From assembly GCA_023053685.1 (NCBI GenBank), contig JALIGW010000005.1:49775742-49839741 (forward strand): DNA of 64,000 nt. Direction: 5' to 3'. The notes under the pieces are model-generated. The model was not told the DNA's origin and made no database searches. It saw nothing but the letters and a program-made list of their open reading frames with translations. The translations under genes and the position numbers were made by a program. Origin of the DNA: Diadophis punctatus similis (Eukaryota; Chordata; Lepidosauria; Squamata; Dipsadidae). This document shows positions 10,284 through 25,200 of this stretch, piece by piece (position 1 is the stretch's first letter; each line of letters starts with the position of its first letter).

Positions 10284-13200
10284 GTGAGTCACTGGGAGGG
10301 GTCGACTCTCCGCATCCGCTTCTCTCTGTCTGTGTATATATGTATGTATGTATGTATGTACAAGTCGGTGGCCAGAGAGAGAGAGAGAGGCGGAAAGAGA
10401 GGGAGGGGGAAGTGCGTGTGAGGGCGGAGGTCGGAGACGAGGCTGCAGTGGCGGAAGGAAGTGCCTGTGCCTTGGAGCGGCCTCACTGACTCATCCGCCC
10501 CAGCCCTCCAACCCCTGCTGCTTCCCCGGGTGCTGTCGGGTGTGTGCCTGTGTGTAGGAGTAGATTAGTCCGCCTCGTGGCGAAAAGCTACAGGCAGTCG
10601 GGGTGGAAGTGCATCAGTAATGCAGTAATTGTGATTAATTTACTTGTTCCTGTCCCTTCTGGTTTTGATGGGTTGCTTTTACCCCTCTTATTGGAGGTTT
10701 TTTTTAATAAGCCACTCAGATTGCATGGAAAATAAAAGTAAATAGTAGGAAAGTCGTGAGAGAAATCAATACACGCACGAACCCCTATCAAAAAGGGAGA
10801 GGAGTGACTGAAGATTGAGGGTTGAGAGTTGAAGTAAAAAGAAAATAGAAGGGACTTCCAAAAGGAAGATTTTTGCACAGGGATAAATGATGTGTGGGTA
10901 TAACATTACTGTTGAGCTGGGAACCGGGAGGCTTGTAATCCTGAGAACATCAGGGTGGGAAAAACTGGCATGTGAAGTAAATGGGATATTTATGTAAGTT
11001 TTGGAACGACTAGCTATTTGGTAAAAGGGATGCAGAAGTTAAGCAAGGCCACTTTTTCTCTTGCCTGAAGCTAACACTGTTACTTGAAAGCTTTTATTAC
11101 ATGTTACATTTAATAGTTGTTTCCCAATTCTGACATTTTATGTGGAAACTTCTGTGTAGTAACACTTAATGTTTTAAGTGAAATTTAATTTGGCTATATA
11201 GCAAGGTAGGCTTATATGACAAATCCTTGACATTTCTCTTCATAATTAAGTTTCCAGGGGGTTAATTATGTTAGCCTATTGAACAACAAATTGTATTTTG
11301 ACATTTAAAAATAACATTTAAGGCTTAAAAGTAACATACCAAAGAATACTTGCTAACAAATCCTATATAACGTTAATACTCTAGGTTGTATCATGTCAAA
11401 ACAATATTTGACACCTATAGTCCACATATTAATGCCATTGCTATCATCTAATCTTTATAATAGATTACAAGTGGATGTGATAAAGAAATGAAAGTGTGAA
11501 TGTGATGTAAAGCTGTAACTAGTCTTGCAAACCAACTGCATTTCTAGTAGTATAACAAGATATCCTTGATCACACGTTAAATGCACATTAAATGCCAAGA
11601 GAAACTACTGATTTAAATTGAGCTTACCATTGATAAGTCTTCATGTATTTGGTAAATGGTGTACATCTGATTGAATTGATGTAGCCATCACTGCAATAGT
11701 GTTTAAATCGTATTTTTATGTGTAAGAAACTTTACGTACACATATAGAAATGCAGCTCCAGGTGTTAGAAATTATTAGAACAACTATAAATAAAAAACAC
11801 CAGTGCATATCAAAATTTGAAAATGACATAGATGACATATACAGTACAATTACATGTTTAGCAACCCTTTGGGTTATTGATCAACGTTGTCCTTAATAAA
11901 TGAATTTTCATAGTTCAAAATGTATCTTCTGAAACTTTTGTAGAAATCAGATTTTTACTTCCGCACTCCAAATGTAATGTATAACTTGGAATAGAAGTAA
12001 CACTTTTCCTGTTTTCACTCCAATTCTTAGATATTTTTAATCTTTGAGAAAAGAATACAAATCAATGCAAATATTCTTTCTATGCCTACCAAGAAAGATC
12101 TCTGAGGTGAAGGAATGAGACCAATTAAAATGCCTATGCAGTGGTCGAAAAGGATTCGACTAATGATTTTTACCAATTCATAACAATAAGCTTTTCTAAC
12201 ATCTTACCCTTAGCTTGAAATTTATTCTGAAAAGTAAATTGAACTGCATACCTATGTTTGATAGGTAGATAACAGGATATTAGTTTAGGAAATTCATTTG
12301 TATTGATTATAATTTTAGTATGTTAAATAGTCATAATTGTAACCATGACATTTTAATGAAAATGTTAGCGTTTATAGATTTTAATTTCTAAAAAAATGTT
12401 CTTTTGGATAAAAGAGACTTGTTTGACAAGAAACCTTTTTATGTAGTTTATCAGGAAATTTTATAAATGACCACAGAATAGAATTCTTTATTGGCCAAGT
12501 GTGATTGGACACACAAGGAATTTGTCGTTATATTTATTATTATTATTAAACATGATATAACTGTTTATCAAAATGGATTGAAAGTTAATGTTGCTGGTAA
12601 ATATAACAAAGGGGCATCTTAACTTGAAGATAGAAAATGTAAAATTATAGTCTGAGATATAAGGAATAGAAAAGTGATAATGTTATGAGTCAATTTTAGG
12701 GTAACAGGAACAAACAGGATGTAGTGGTTTTGTTGAAATGGGAGGAACTGAAGTACTTTCATGTAAGTCAAATGTAACCCATTTCCTTTCTCACACATTT
12801 GAAATAATTGCAAGAAAAATATTTTCAATGAAAATGTATTTTGCAATATAGTCTTCTGTTCTAGATTTGGTTTAAAACCATGCCTGCTTTCAAAATCTTT
12901 ACTATTTACAGTGTATATTACACTTCCAAAATACGGGCTTAGGCTTGTTAGCCAATGGTATTTGATTTTATTTTTATCCCAATCAAAATTCTATGCTGTA
13001 TCAGTTTCTTATTGAGATGCTGGATTTAGTTTTAAGGAATAAGAATAAGATTAAAGCATATCCCAATTCTTACAAACCATTTTTTAGAACTATTGCATTT
13101 CACACTGCTTATGTATTTAATAAAAACTAGTGAAGTATTTAATTTCATCCATGTATATGTATGCATTTGGGCTTTGGAATATATTTATACATGTCTGACA

Positions 13201-16200
13201 TTGGATAACCAAAGAATTTATACTTCAACATGCTTTGCATGCTGCTAATATGATTTTTTTAAAGGTATTCTTTTTCTGTTTTATCTCCATTTAGTATTTG
13301 TTAGTGTTGTGTAACAATCTAGATTTGAAGGGAGAAATGAGATATGGTGCCTTCACTATCAAACATGCCTTTTTCTGGCCACACAAACCAAAGAAGATGC
13401 ATTTTTAAATGATTTGCTTAATTAATTCACCTGCATGTGTCATTTAATCCCCCCCCAAGTTAAATTCAGATCGCTACAAATCCCTAGTCTTTGTATAGTC
13501 TTTGTATAGTCTTTGAAATTTTTTTTAGATAAGATTATTGAGATAATAGGTTAAGTTTCTTAAATACCTCTAATAAACTAGGGTTCCCTTACTTGTAGAT
13601 GTCTTAATATGGGGCTGTACATTTGTCCTTAAAGTAGATTTCTGAGAGGTTTGCTTCTCAAAATAGTTGAATTATGAACAAAAATTAGGTAAGATTTGGA
13701 TGAGATTAAAATATGATGTATAGTTAGGGTAAATTAAATGGAGTTCTATGATGTGTCCATGTGATTGCATTTTTCTCAATCTTGTGACTTTCTTGTGTTT
13801 CCTAATCATACAGGCTGGGATTTATGGAAATTGTTTCACCACAAGAACTCCAAAATTGTGGTAGACTAATTTATAGCAGTACATACGATAATGTTTACTG
13901 GCTACTTACTTCAGTGTGCTGTTATTTTTTTAACTTGATGAGAATAAAGGCATCTCAACATTTTATTTGTAAATTGATTGTACCATGATTTTCTTCTACA
14001 CGGAATTAAAAATATTTCATTTTGTCATTAGGTCAAGCCAAAAACTTAGTGCCATATTCAGGACCAAATAAAATGAGAGACTGCTTTTGTACAATCAATT
14101 TGGATCAAGAAGAGGTGTTTCGTACTCAAGTGGTAGAAAAATCTTTAAGGTGAGCTTCTAATCATGATGTCAGTCTTACTAAAAGTAAACCTTAGTTAGA
14201 AAACAAACCTTAGTTAAGTTAGAAAGGGGTATTTTATTGAAGGGGTATTTTATTCATTATATTTATCTATAGTATTAATATATTGTTGATTATCTAAATA
14301 ATATATCAGTGTAGCAGATGTTCATCAGAGCTCTGCTTGTTATATTGTGTTTCTATTAATTGGAACTGAGGATACAGAAGGAATAGAAATGTGCAAAAAT
14401 TGTTGATCCAGGAACAGTCTTGGACAATTCAATTTCTTCCTGGACCATAAAGTCGTCAGAGTTGGCTTGGTATATTCTAGAAGTAAAGCATGGATTATAA
14501 GGCTTGGAAGGAAGCCTTGAGTTAGAATAATCTCATCTAGCTTCCTTAGTCCACATCTCTGGAAGATGACAATCAAGCCTCAATTTAATAATTCTAGTAA
14601 AAGAGTCAACCACTTCCTAAGGCAAGCCTGTTCCACTGCTAAACATCTGTTAATGTAAATATGTTTTCTTGATGTCCAGTTGAAGTCTGCTTCTTTGTAA
14701 TTTAAAAACATAATTTCTTATCTTGCCCACTAGTGCAGCACAGAACAAGGCTTCAGTTATTTGAAAGCAGCTGTCCTATCTTCCCACAGGCATCTCTACT
14801 TCATACTAAACATATTCAGCATCTCTAACTAGGATATTGCCACAATGGAAAAATAGTATCAGGGCAACTGAATCCATCAATGCTATTCAGACCATTGCTG
14901 GACACTACAACAAGATGCATTGGACTCGGAGTATAAACAAAAATCAGCAAAACACTTTTGACTTTATATCAGAAACATTATGTAATTAAAAAAATAATCA
15001 TTAAGAGTTAATTGCATATTTTTCAAGATTCCTATGTACTGCAGTAATTCTGAAATTATATTTGTGTTCAGTTTGAAGGGGTCTATCATAATCACTTCAG
15101 GAAGCAAAACTTGGATAAAACTTTTTCCTCACACAGTTTGTCAATTTAGCCTATTGACCCAGTAAGACGCTCAGATCCTTTTTGCATCCTATTGCCCGGT
15201 ATGATCTTGCCCACTCCACACTTATGCATTTAATTTTTCCTATGTAAATAAAGGACATTAGATTTGTCCTTCCTAATGTGTGGTCTACTTGTTTTCAGTC
15301 AATTGTTCCAACTGTCAGATTCCTCCTGAATTTTGACTGTTCTATACAGTGTTTATTATCCCCCTGATCTTTGTCATATGTAAATTAGATCATATTGTCT
15401 AACCACTCATCAATCAAATAAAAATGCATTATATAGTACAGGGCTTAGAATGGAGCTCTGCTTTATTTTTCAGTTTATATAGCCATCTTATCTTGCATAA
15501 AGCTAGTTTGGCATAGTAGTTAAGATGCTTACCTAGAAATCAGGAGACTGGAGTTCTAGTTTTCTCTTAGACATGAAAGCTGCCTGGGTGATTGAGACCA
15601 GTCACTCTTTCTCAACCCAGCCCACCTTTCAGGATTGCTCCTTTGGGGTAAATAGGCAGAAGTATTAGGTATGTTTGCTTCTTTGAGTTGACCAAATATG
15701 TATAGTGGGGCATAATAATGATTCTTTGTAGCTTACAATAAAATAACCAATTATGCCAATCACTACCTCTTTCCAGCTTGACATAAAGCTGCACTTAATA
15801 AGTAGAGTTGTTCAACAAGTTTTGTATCCATCCATCTGAAGTAGACAGTCCAACTTGAATTCTCATCTTCTCTTCTGGGATTTCATAGGAGACTTTGTCA
15901 AATGCTTTCTTTAAACAAGTTACACGATGTTCAACATACTCAAACCACTCAATTTATTAAAAAGGATAACTGTTTGGTTTGGCCTGACCAGTTCTTCATA
16001 ATCCATGCTGGCTCCTGCCAAACAATACGTTTGCTCAAAAATTGACTGCTGACCCATCTATAATTACACACACATTTCCCCTTCTCCAGTCCTTCAGCAC
16101 CAACATCCATCCATGATTTCTCAAACATAAAAGGATTTTGAAAAAAACATCTGTTATGTGTTTCCTTCAAGATTTTAAGGTGTAATTGATCCAAGACTTA

Positions 16201-19200
16201 ACTGATAACTAATTATCTTGGATTGCAACTCCTTTCTTATGACAGTTCTGCTTACATCCATCTGAAGAGGCTCCCCTTTGGAGAGGAGAAAAAAGCAAAG
16301 TAGAAAAATTTTGCCCTCTACCCATGCCTGTTTCCATCCTATAATCATCTTCTTCATACCTCCTCCTTCCTCTTACTTCTGACGTCATTTAAAAAGGCTT
16401 TTTGTTCCTCAAAATTCTTTTGTTCTCTATCCTATCCCAATATTCTTTCTAAAATTATTGGCTATTTGCTGGTATGTTTCCTTGGTGATTGCATCTATTC
16501 TCCTTTTCCTTTTGATTCTTAGTTTAGCTGAAAGCTGTTTATGCTTCCACAACATTTTTTTCTGTGACTTTTTTTTAATTTTCATTGAAATAGAGGGCGA
16601 GTGTACATTTAGTACTGTCAGGCCCCAAGAACCGAGAACACATGTAGACTTACATATATAGTTTTCTTTAGTGTTCTTATAGACAGAATCTTGCAAGCTA
16701 AAGTGACTATCTGCATAACTGTATATACTATGTATATTCTGTGTACTGCTAGGAAGCAACCATTTTAAGTTCTTTTTTTTTTGTAAATAAGTTTTTTATT
16801 TTTAAAACAAAACATATACATCTTTTATGAAGAAAGTGTTTTCCAGATCCTTTCTTTTACATCATTTCTTATACATACTCAATAATTTATCTTATTTTCA
16901 ATTTCAGCCATATTCTTCTCCCCCCCCCACAATTTGTTATCCTTATTCATTTTTTTATTTTTTTTTCAACACATATCATTATATGTCCTATTATTATAGT
17001 CTCTATTTCTCTAAACACCTTTTATGTTTTCCTTCTAGTTCTTCAACCCTTCACATTTAAATCTTTAATTTTGTAATCAAACACCAATGTTAATTTCAGT
17101 CCAATTTCATCTACTGAAGCTTTCCATCATCTATAACATAATTCATCTTATTTCACTTTTACATGTATATAAAACCATTTTTTCCACATTTTTTAGTACT
17201 AGTACAATTCATTTTCTTCCTTTCCTTCTCAAACATATTCAAAGTCAACATTTTACCAATACATACCCTTAATTTCTTGTTTTCTTTAACAACCCATTTA
17301 TTTTCCCATTTTTCAATATTAGCTAACTTCATTTTACAGTCAAGATTAATCCCATTTCTTTTTTTAATTTTGTCTTTAAAAATATTTTACTGTTTATAAC
17401 ATTCATCATTTTTATCTATTTTCAATTTAACATAGATAAGAAAAACCATTTTTCCAATAATTAACAATCAAAGATTTTTAGTACTAGTACAATTCTATTA
17501 AATTCTATTTATATCTACCCCTACAAAACCTAGTTTTTCCCCTCCCTCCTTAATCTTCCCTTTTTTAACCATTATCTTGGTCTCTCTACTATTCCATTTT
17601 GTATTAATTTTCTGTTTATCCTTTTATCCCTTTCTCTTGGCTTCTTTTTTCCCTTTGTTTAATTTTATCTGTATTGTATCTTTTCTTCTGGACCTTTCTA
17701 ATCGCCTTTCGATAGATTGTTTGTGTGTGTGTCCCTCTCCAGCATTTTTCTTCTTGTTGTTTCAATCTTCATCTTTTATCTGTTTCTTTTTTGGAAAGCA
17801 TTTCCCTTTTTCCCTCTCTACTCTTTCCATAACTTTGTAAAACTCAGTAAAATTGTCTGATTTTCATTTCTATCTTCTTTTTGCTCTTTTTCCACTTCCA
17901 GATTCTCATTCTCTTTTACAAATTCTTCTTCTCTCTCTTGTTCTATGTGCTCCCTTGGTTTTTCTGGCTCTATGATATCTTTTAATGTTACTTGTGCACT
18001 TTTTAACATCCCAAGCAGTTCTTTATACATCCAACATTCCATTTTGAATTTATCAATTTTTCTTTTATATTCAGATTTAATTTCCAGTCCCAATTTTAAT
18101 CCAAACCAGTCCCAAAGTCTTAAATCTTCCTCAGCCAAAACAAAAACAAAAAAACCCCAACCAAACAATAAGCCAGAACCAGGCATTCCTTAAAAATTCT
18201 CACAATAGTCAACTTATCTTTCCAAGGTCAGCTTTTGTCTGTATTCTATTTCTTGTATCTTCCTCTTGGTGTTGTACTCACATTCCTCCAGTAGATGTCT
18301 CTCTCGGATCTCCGTACTGTCTAGTTTTCTTTTCTTTTCAAAATACCAAAAAGTCTTAATTCTGTTTCAATGGTGGGGAAACAAAAAAGTTATTTTTCTT
18401 CTTCAACTCTTTTCTCTTTTATTCTTTTCAAGCTTCTCCAATTCTGTTTCTAATCCACAAGAATTTTACTTGGGCTTTCACTCTGTCACTTCCACTTTTC
18501 TTTTCTTTTCTGTACTCCAGATCTCAGCAGCCGCTGTTTCAATCTTTAAAATTTTTAGAATACGTATTTTAAGTTTCTTTTTCTCATAAACTGGCCAATC
18601 TCTCTCCGGCTCCAACACTTCCTTCAAACACTGCACCTGCACAATACTTTAGTCTGTTGCCCCAGCTTCAGAGCGGTCATTAAAAATGGCCGCCGCCCCC
18701 ACCGCCGGTTTGAAGAGCTTGTTTCTGACCTGGGGAGCTTGCCTTGCTCCCCATGATCTCCGAAACGCCTCTTCTTCCTCGTCCCTCCAGGATGGTTCCA
18801 GTCCAAAGACCTCCCGACAGCAGTTTGTCTGGCTGGATTTTCGCAAAGCTCATCGGAGCTCCGCTATTTTCCAGCCAGTATCGCCGCGACACTTCCGGAA
18901 GTCTGTATTTTAAGTTCGTTCCTATAGACCAGTGATGGCCAATGTTCCCTGTAAAAGCAGAAAATGGCGCGCTGCGTTCTCTTTTCATCTGCGTGGCCAC
19001 GCAGGCGCACAGCCTCTCCCATTAGAAAATGCCGGGTGGAAGTTAGAAACTTCCGTGTGGCGTTCTCTCATCACGTGCGCGGCCGCGCGGCTGCGCACCT
19101 TAGAGGGAACAGTGGTGACGGCTAACCTTTTCGGCACCGAGTGTGCATGTGCGTGGTGGCCAGCTGCTCTTCTGGGTTCTGGTGCCTGAAGACCAGCTGA

Positions 19201-22200
19201 AGAACCCGGAAGAGAGCATCTGGCCGGAAGAGCAGCTGGCGACTGCATGCCCGCCCACAGAGAGGACTCTGCATGCCACTTCTGGCACGCATGCCATAGG
19301 TTCGCCATCACGGCTATAGACCAAACCTCAAGCTCCATTGTCTCTTTGCCTTCTGGAAAGCAGCCCCTTCCTCCTGGGAATCCAGACAAGTACCTTGCTT
19401 TTGAGAAGTTGCCAACCCTCTTCTATTTCCTTTGGGCCAATGATTTCTGTCCAAGGTGACCTACCCAGCATTTTTTAAAAACTTCTTAAAATTGGCTGTC
19501 CTAAAATCTAATGTGTATGCACAACCATCTCCAGTTTTTTCTTTTTTGTATGTTGGACTACTGCTAGCAAGGCAGGACTGGAACCAATTAGGCAAATTCA
19601 AATCCATGCATTCCTAATAAGTGATTTTTCGTTTGGAAAAAATACAAAGCCATAATGACAGAATTCCAGCAATGACAGTGTTTCAACTGCAAACACTTTT
19701 CATAGATTTCAGACTTTTTTGCATTTTATTCTTTCGCATGCCCTCATAAAGGATTACTTAGCCCCAGTTTGGGGAAGGGAAAAGCTCTGTTCTTTGTTAT
19801 GAAAACAATCTGATTTGTGATCATGTTGTCCCTCACTGACTGCGTGAGATTTAACTCTCCCATTCTAGTATCTTAAATTCACAATAATATGGTAATTTCC
19901 TCCTAAGATTTCTAGTGCTTTTAGCTCTTCAGTGAAAACCTCCTTATTGATTAGATCATATTGGAACAGCCAATCTTCTCATATTTTTTCAGCTCTCTGG
20001 AAAAGCCATAAGTAAGACCACAGAGGAATTTTTGTGACTTTGCAATATTGGCTAAGTTGGTTTTCCAGTGGAAATGTGGGTATTTTAAGTCTCCTTTATT
20101 AATGCCTCTGAATTCTAGAAGGTTCTGAATTCTAGCTTGGAACAGCATTATTCCTATCTTCTACCTGACCTGGCTCAATCAGTATCATGTCAGTAAGATA
20201 ATAGTTTTTGCTATTTATCCTTCTCTGTGTTCTTAGGCAACCTCTCTAAATTAGACCTTTGTACTCAGATTCTTGGATGCCTATACATATGGACTTCCTT
20301 CACATAAAATGTCGCTTCTCCCATTTTTTTTCTGGCCTATTCTATTTCAGTAAGTTGCATTCTGTTCATGAGGTTCATCTCACCAAGTTACAGTAGGGCC
20401 TACTGAATCATATTTGCTTTCCTGCATTAAGATTTTATTTTTTCTGCTTGTTCCTTATACTCTCCTGAGGTACAATCTACCTTACAAGTCAAGGATAGCC
20501 ACTATTCTTAAGGCATTTTTGGAAACGGGTAAAAAGTTGATAGTAGACAGTTTCCAAAAAGTTTCTGGAATTTTTATATAGAGAATGGCATTTGCAAGAA
20601 CAGTGAAAGGTAACTTATTGTTTAATAAAATATGTATCATAATGTTAATTAGGAAGGCTATGCTAAAATTAGCAGAATAATTCCTTATGTTCAGAAGGAG
20701 AATCTCTTTATTAAAATTTGTAACTTACAAATATAAAGCAGACAAGTTGCAAAATAATCAGGTAGTTTGCTGATTTGTTTTCACAGTCCATTTTTTGGAG
20801 AAGAGTTTTACTTTGAAATACCAAGAATATTCCAGTATTTATCATTCTATATTTATGACAAAAATGTTCTACAGAGGGACCTGCGTATAGGTAAGAAATA
20901 ACAATTGATGTATTAATATTCATGAGTTGTTTTGTTATATTAAATGTGAAATTGTTGATCATTAAGGGTATGCATTTCATTCTTTAAAATATAAAATATT
21001 TGTTCTACATGATGTGAAGCTCAGATGATTTTCTATCCCAGATGACTAAATTAATACGTGCTATTTGAACTATCATCAATCTGATAAATAGGATGTTCTG
21101 GGATAACATGCAAAACCAGACATTTCATTCTGAATTTTTTTCTTCATTCATCTTCAAACAGTGATTATATTTTCCTACTGCTATAATGCAAAGTATTGGT
21201 AGATTATATTTTTAAAAAGTTTAGAATATAGAGTATTCTGATATAAATCTTTTCTAGACCTGTGTTAGATGAACATAATACTTGCTTTTAAATTAATATG
21301 CCCATTCAAATTTTCTTTTAGGTAAAATAGCTATCAAAAAAGAAGATTTGAGCTTATATTCTGGCAAGGAAACATGGTTTATACTTCAACCAGTTGATTC
21401 TAACTCAGAAGTTCAGGTAAAATCAAATAAACATGAAACTAATGCTGATGTGTGTGTACATGTGTGTGCAGTGATGCTTACATATTTATAAATCCATGTG
21501 TATTAGCTATATTTCTGCATAATTATAACCTAAATGTGATTTATTTTCGACACAAGTCCTAAAACTAGATAAAAAGAATTAAACAAGTCAAAAACATACT
21601 TGTTCATTTATTCAATTGGGGGAAATGTATGTGGCAAAAGTATGTGAACTTCTAGGATTATCAGTTCATTTGAAGAGAAAATTAGTGGTCATTATCGATG
21701 TCATCAGTGGGATGATAATCAGGTGTGACTGAAGTCCTGCCTTATTTAAACAAGAGAATTCTGGGTTTTACTATCAAAGTCTGATCTTCAAGATGCAAGT
21801 ATGTGGAAATGTGTCATGACTTGAAGAAAGGAGATTTCTGAAAATCTTTAAAAATCAATTGTTGATGCTTATCAGGCTGGAAAAGATAAGGAACTATTTC
21901 TAAAGAGTTTGGATTCCACCAGTCCACCGTTGGGTAGATTGTAATCAAATGGAGGCAGTTCTAAACTATTGTTACTCTTCCCAGGAGCGATTGACTATCC
22001 AAGATCACTCCAAAAGCAATGCATATTGAGACCTCTGGGAGGTCTCAAAGAAAATGAGGATAATGTCTAAGGAACTAGAGACGTCTCTTGCAGTCTCTAG
22101 TTCATGGGAACTCCTAATAGTAGAATACTGAGCAATAATGGTGTACATAGCAGAGTTGCAAGGAGAAAACAATTACTTTCCAAAAAGTGCGCAGCTACCC

Positions 22201-25200
22201 ATCTACAGCTTGTGAAAAACCATATGGATAAGCCATATTTTTGGGGGGGGAAATGTTCTGTAGACAGATGAGTCTAAAATAGATCATTTTGGCTGGAATG
22301 AAAAGCAGCATGTTTGTCGAAAGACAAGCACTGCATTCTAACATAAAAACCTTATGCCATCTATCAAACATGGTAATAGCAATATCATGTTTGGGGCTGC
22401 TTTGGTGCTTCTGGACCAGGATGGCTTGCCATCATTGATAGAACTATGAATTCTGAATTGTACCAGAAAATTGTATATGATAATGTCAAAGTATCTGTCC
22501 ACAAGTTTAAAAGAAAAAGTGGGTCATTCAGCAAAACAGTTATCCAGAACACACAAGTAGTACAACTAAAGAACGGAGAAGAATTTAATGATTTGGAATG
22601 GTCAAATCAAAATCCTTACCTATAGAAATGGTGTGGAAGAACTTGAAGCAAGGAAGCCCACCAACATCCCTGAGTTGAATTTGTTTTGTAAAGAAGAATA
22701 GGCTAAAATTCCTCCAAGCCAATGTGCAGGACTGAATAACAGGTATTGGAACATTTAATTGCTGTTATTACTGGTCATGGGGGCCACACTAGCAAAGGTT
22801 TACATATTTTTGCCACACATGTTTGAAAAGCATGTTTCTTGGGAAGGCGAGGCTAATAAATAAGCCATTTTTAGCCACTACCAGAATACACAGCTGATGT
22901 AATTACTTCTTAATATCTACTCTGCTAAATTAGGAATAGGGCAGTATAATCTGTAAAATAACTAATGCCAGAAAAAAAAGATGTACTGAGGATCTACTTT
23001 GATTTTATGAGCTCGATATTTTTGTAACTCAACATATTTCAAACACTTGTTACTAATTTTCCCAGATTGAATAACTAAAACATCTTTGAAAACAAAGCAC
23101 TTAATACAGGTAGTCCTTGATTACAACATTGATTTAGTGACTGTTCGAAGTTACAACGGCACTGGAAGTCACAATGCTGACTTAAAACTGGTACTTGCAC
23201 TTATAGTACAACTGTTGCAGCATCCCCATGGTCATGAGATCAAAATTCGAGTGGTTGGCAATCAAGTATGCATTTATGACAGTTGCAGCATCCCAGGGTC
23301 ATATGATTGCTATTTGCAACCTTCCCAACCAGCTTCTGACTAGCAAAGTCTGTGGGGAAAGCCAGATTCCTTTAACAACTGTGTTGTCAATAACCGCAAG
23401 CAATTTGCTTAACAACCATGCAAAAAGGGTTGTAAAATTGAGTATGACTCACTTAACAACTGCCTTAACAATGGAAATTCTGGTCTCAATTCGAACTGGT
23501 CATAAGTCAAAGGACCTGTATTAGAGATGCTCAATGTCTGGGAGGCTGGACATGCTCTTGCAAAAAAAGTATTGCTTCTTAAATTGTAAACCTGTCTTCT
23601 CTGGGGTTGGTACATCTAAAAAATAAAATGACTAAGGGGGCAGGACTTGAATGTATGCACAGAGCCATTTTTACACAAGAAATATGAAGCAATTGTAGCC
23701 TTTCCAAGCTGGTATCATCTAGAACTGATCACTGATTGGAGATTATGGAAAATACAGTAAAATACTGTATAAAAAGAAATGAGAAGAAAAACATTTATAC
23801 AAGTAATTCCAAATATAAGTCATCTTAAGAAATATTGATTTCCAGTGATTTCTTTATGGGAAGATAACAGTTTTCCAGGTTAGAGAGAAAAAAACATAAT
23901 AATAATAATTTATTGTCATTGTACGTATATACACATAAATCATGATCACATAACTATGGAACACTGAAGAGGGTCATAAATGTGAGCCAGTTGTCAAGCA
24001 CTCAAATTGCTTATTATGTAATGATGGAGGGGGGTGGGCAATGGTCATAATAAATTCAATTGTAGATCATAACTGTCCTTTTGGAAGCTGTTAATTCAAT
24101 CTATAATTAGGCAAGCAGTCATAAGTCAAGGACTATCCATAACTAGCGTGTTTAGCACATCTGACACTGGCTAAATTAAAGATTTTCATAAATCTATATC
24201 TTGAAATATTAAACAGATGCTGTAATTACTGTAGGGTGGGTTATTGTTTTCGGGCTGTTCCGTGCTGTTAAATTACTGCTGTTAGTTTGTATAGCAATAT
24301 TAATTAGTTCAGGAGAAAAATTAGCCCCAGAAAGATGTTGCAACCACAGTTGGGACTAGCAACTCAGTCATTAAGTGAAGCAGTTGCTAAGTGAAACTGC
24401 AACTGTGCTTTTGACTTACTCCAGCTTTCCTTTGCTATAGAGACCTGAAAAAGTCTCTAAACTTACATGATCACCATCATCAACAGTTGCTAAATAAGGT
24501 ACTCACGAAACAAGGACTACCAGAATTCATAATTCTCCCTTTGGGATTAATATTCTACCATATGTTCTCTTCAACAGTTTTTACTAACGTGGGTCATGAG
24601 CTTCCATGTTATCAATTGTTCCTTAGAGGAAGTAGAAGCAATATCTATTGTTTGTTAATATTAATTGTTTAATATTTGACATCCTGGTGGAATTTATTCA
24701 GTATTTTGAAAACATGTAGAACAGTATTGGCAACATAATAAGTATAATTTGACAGACTTCAACTCAATGTTTTTCCTCTTTACCAACAGGGAAAAGTACA
24801 TCTTGAATTAAAATTAAATGAACTGATTACAGATAATGGATCTGTATGCCAGCAGCTAGTAGTACAGTAAGTCTATTTATGAATTATTTTTAAAAAATGT
24901 TTGCTTATGGAAATTAAATAAGTATATTAAAATGTTATTACTGAATCATTATAACTAAGTAGGAAAATTTCCAAATGTAAAACACCTTTGAATTTTACTT
25001 TTGTTTAAATTACTGCATTCCTAAAAAAAATTATAATTCAATTTTCTGAACTTGGGAAAACATTAATTTTCCCATCTTTTTCTTTTTTAAGAATTTTGGT
25101 ATCTAACATGAGATCTATCAATTTTCATTTACTTTTTCCAACTGCAAATTTCATATTTGGGGGATGAGAAAGAGAAGATACAGTTAAAGCAATGTGTAGA

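Larger units (their letters stand above)
9640..10620 (+). promoter_or_regulatory. RASA2: CpG island and RASA2 promoter region
   Basis: CpG density rises sharply against the AT-rich surroundings and spans the first coding exon. Visible elements are a CACGCATGCGCG motif at 9990-10001 (11 of 12 match to the NRF1 consensus), a CCAAT box at 10042-10046, and a GGTGGGCGTGG GC-type box at about 10071-10081. There is no TATA box, as is usual for a housekeeping-type promoter. The transcription start cannot be fixed from sequence. Confidence 0.75.

Noticed and set aside
17818..18186. 122-residue minus-strand ORF as a gene
   Set aside because: It lies wholly inside the L1 insertion bounded by an 11-bp TSD and is an ORF1-like remnant.
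18680..19389. CpG-rich stretch as a second promoter or CpG island
   Set aside because: The CpG content belongs to the 5' end of the L1 and to hAT elements with TSDs; no conserved exon follows.
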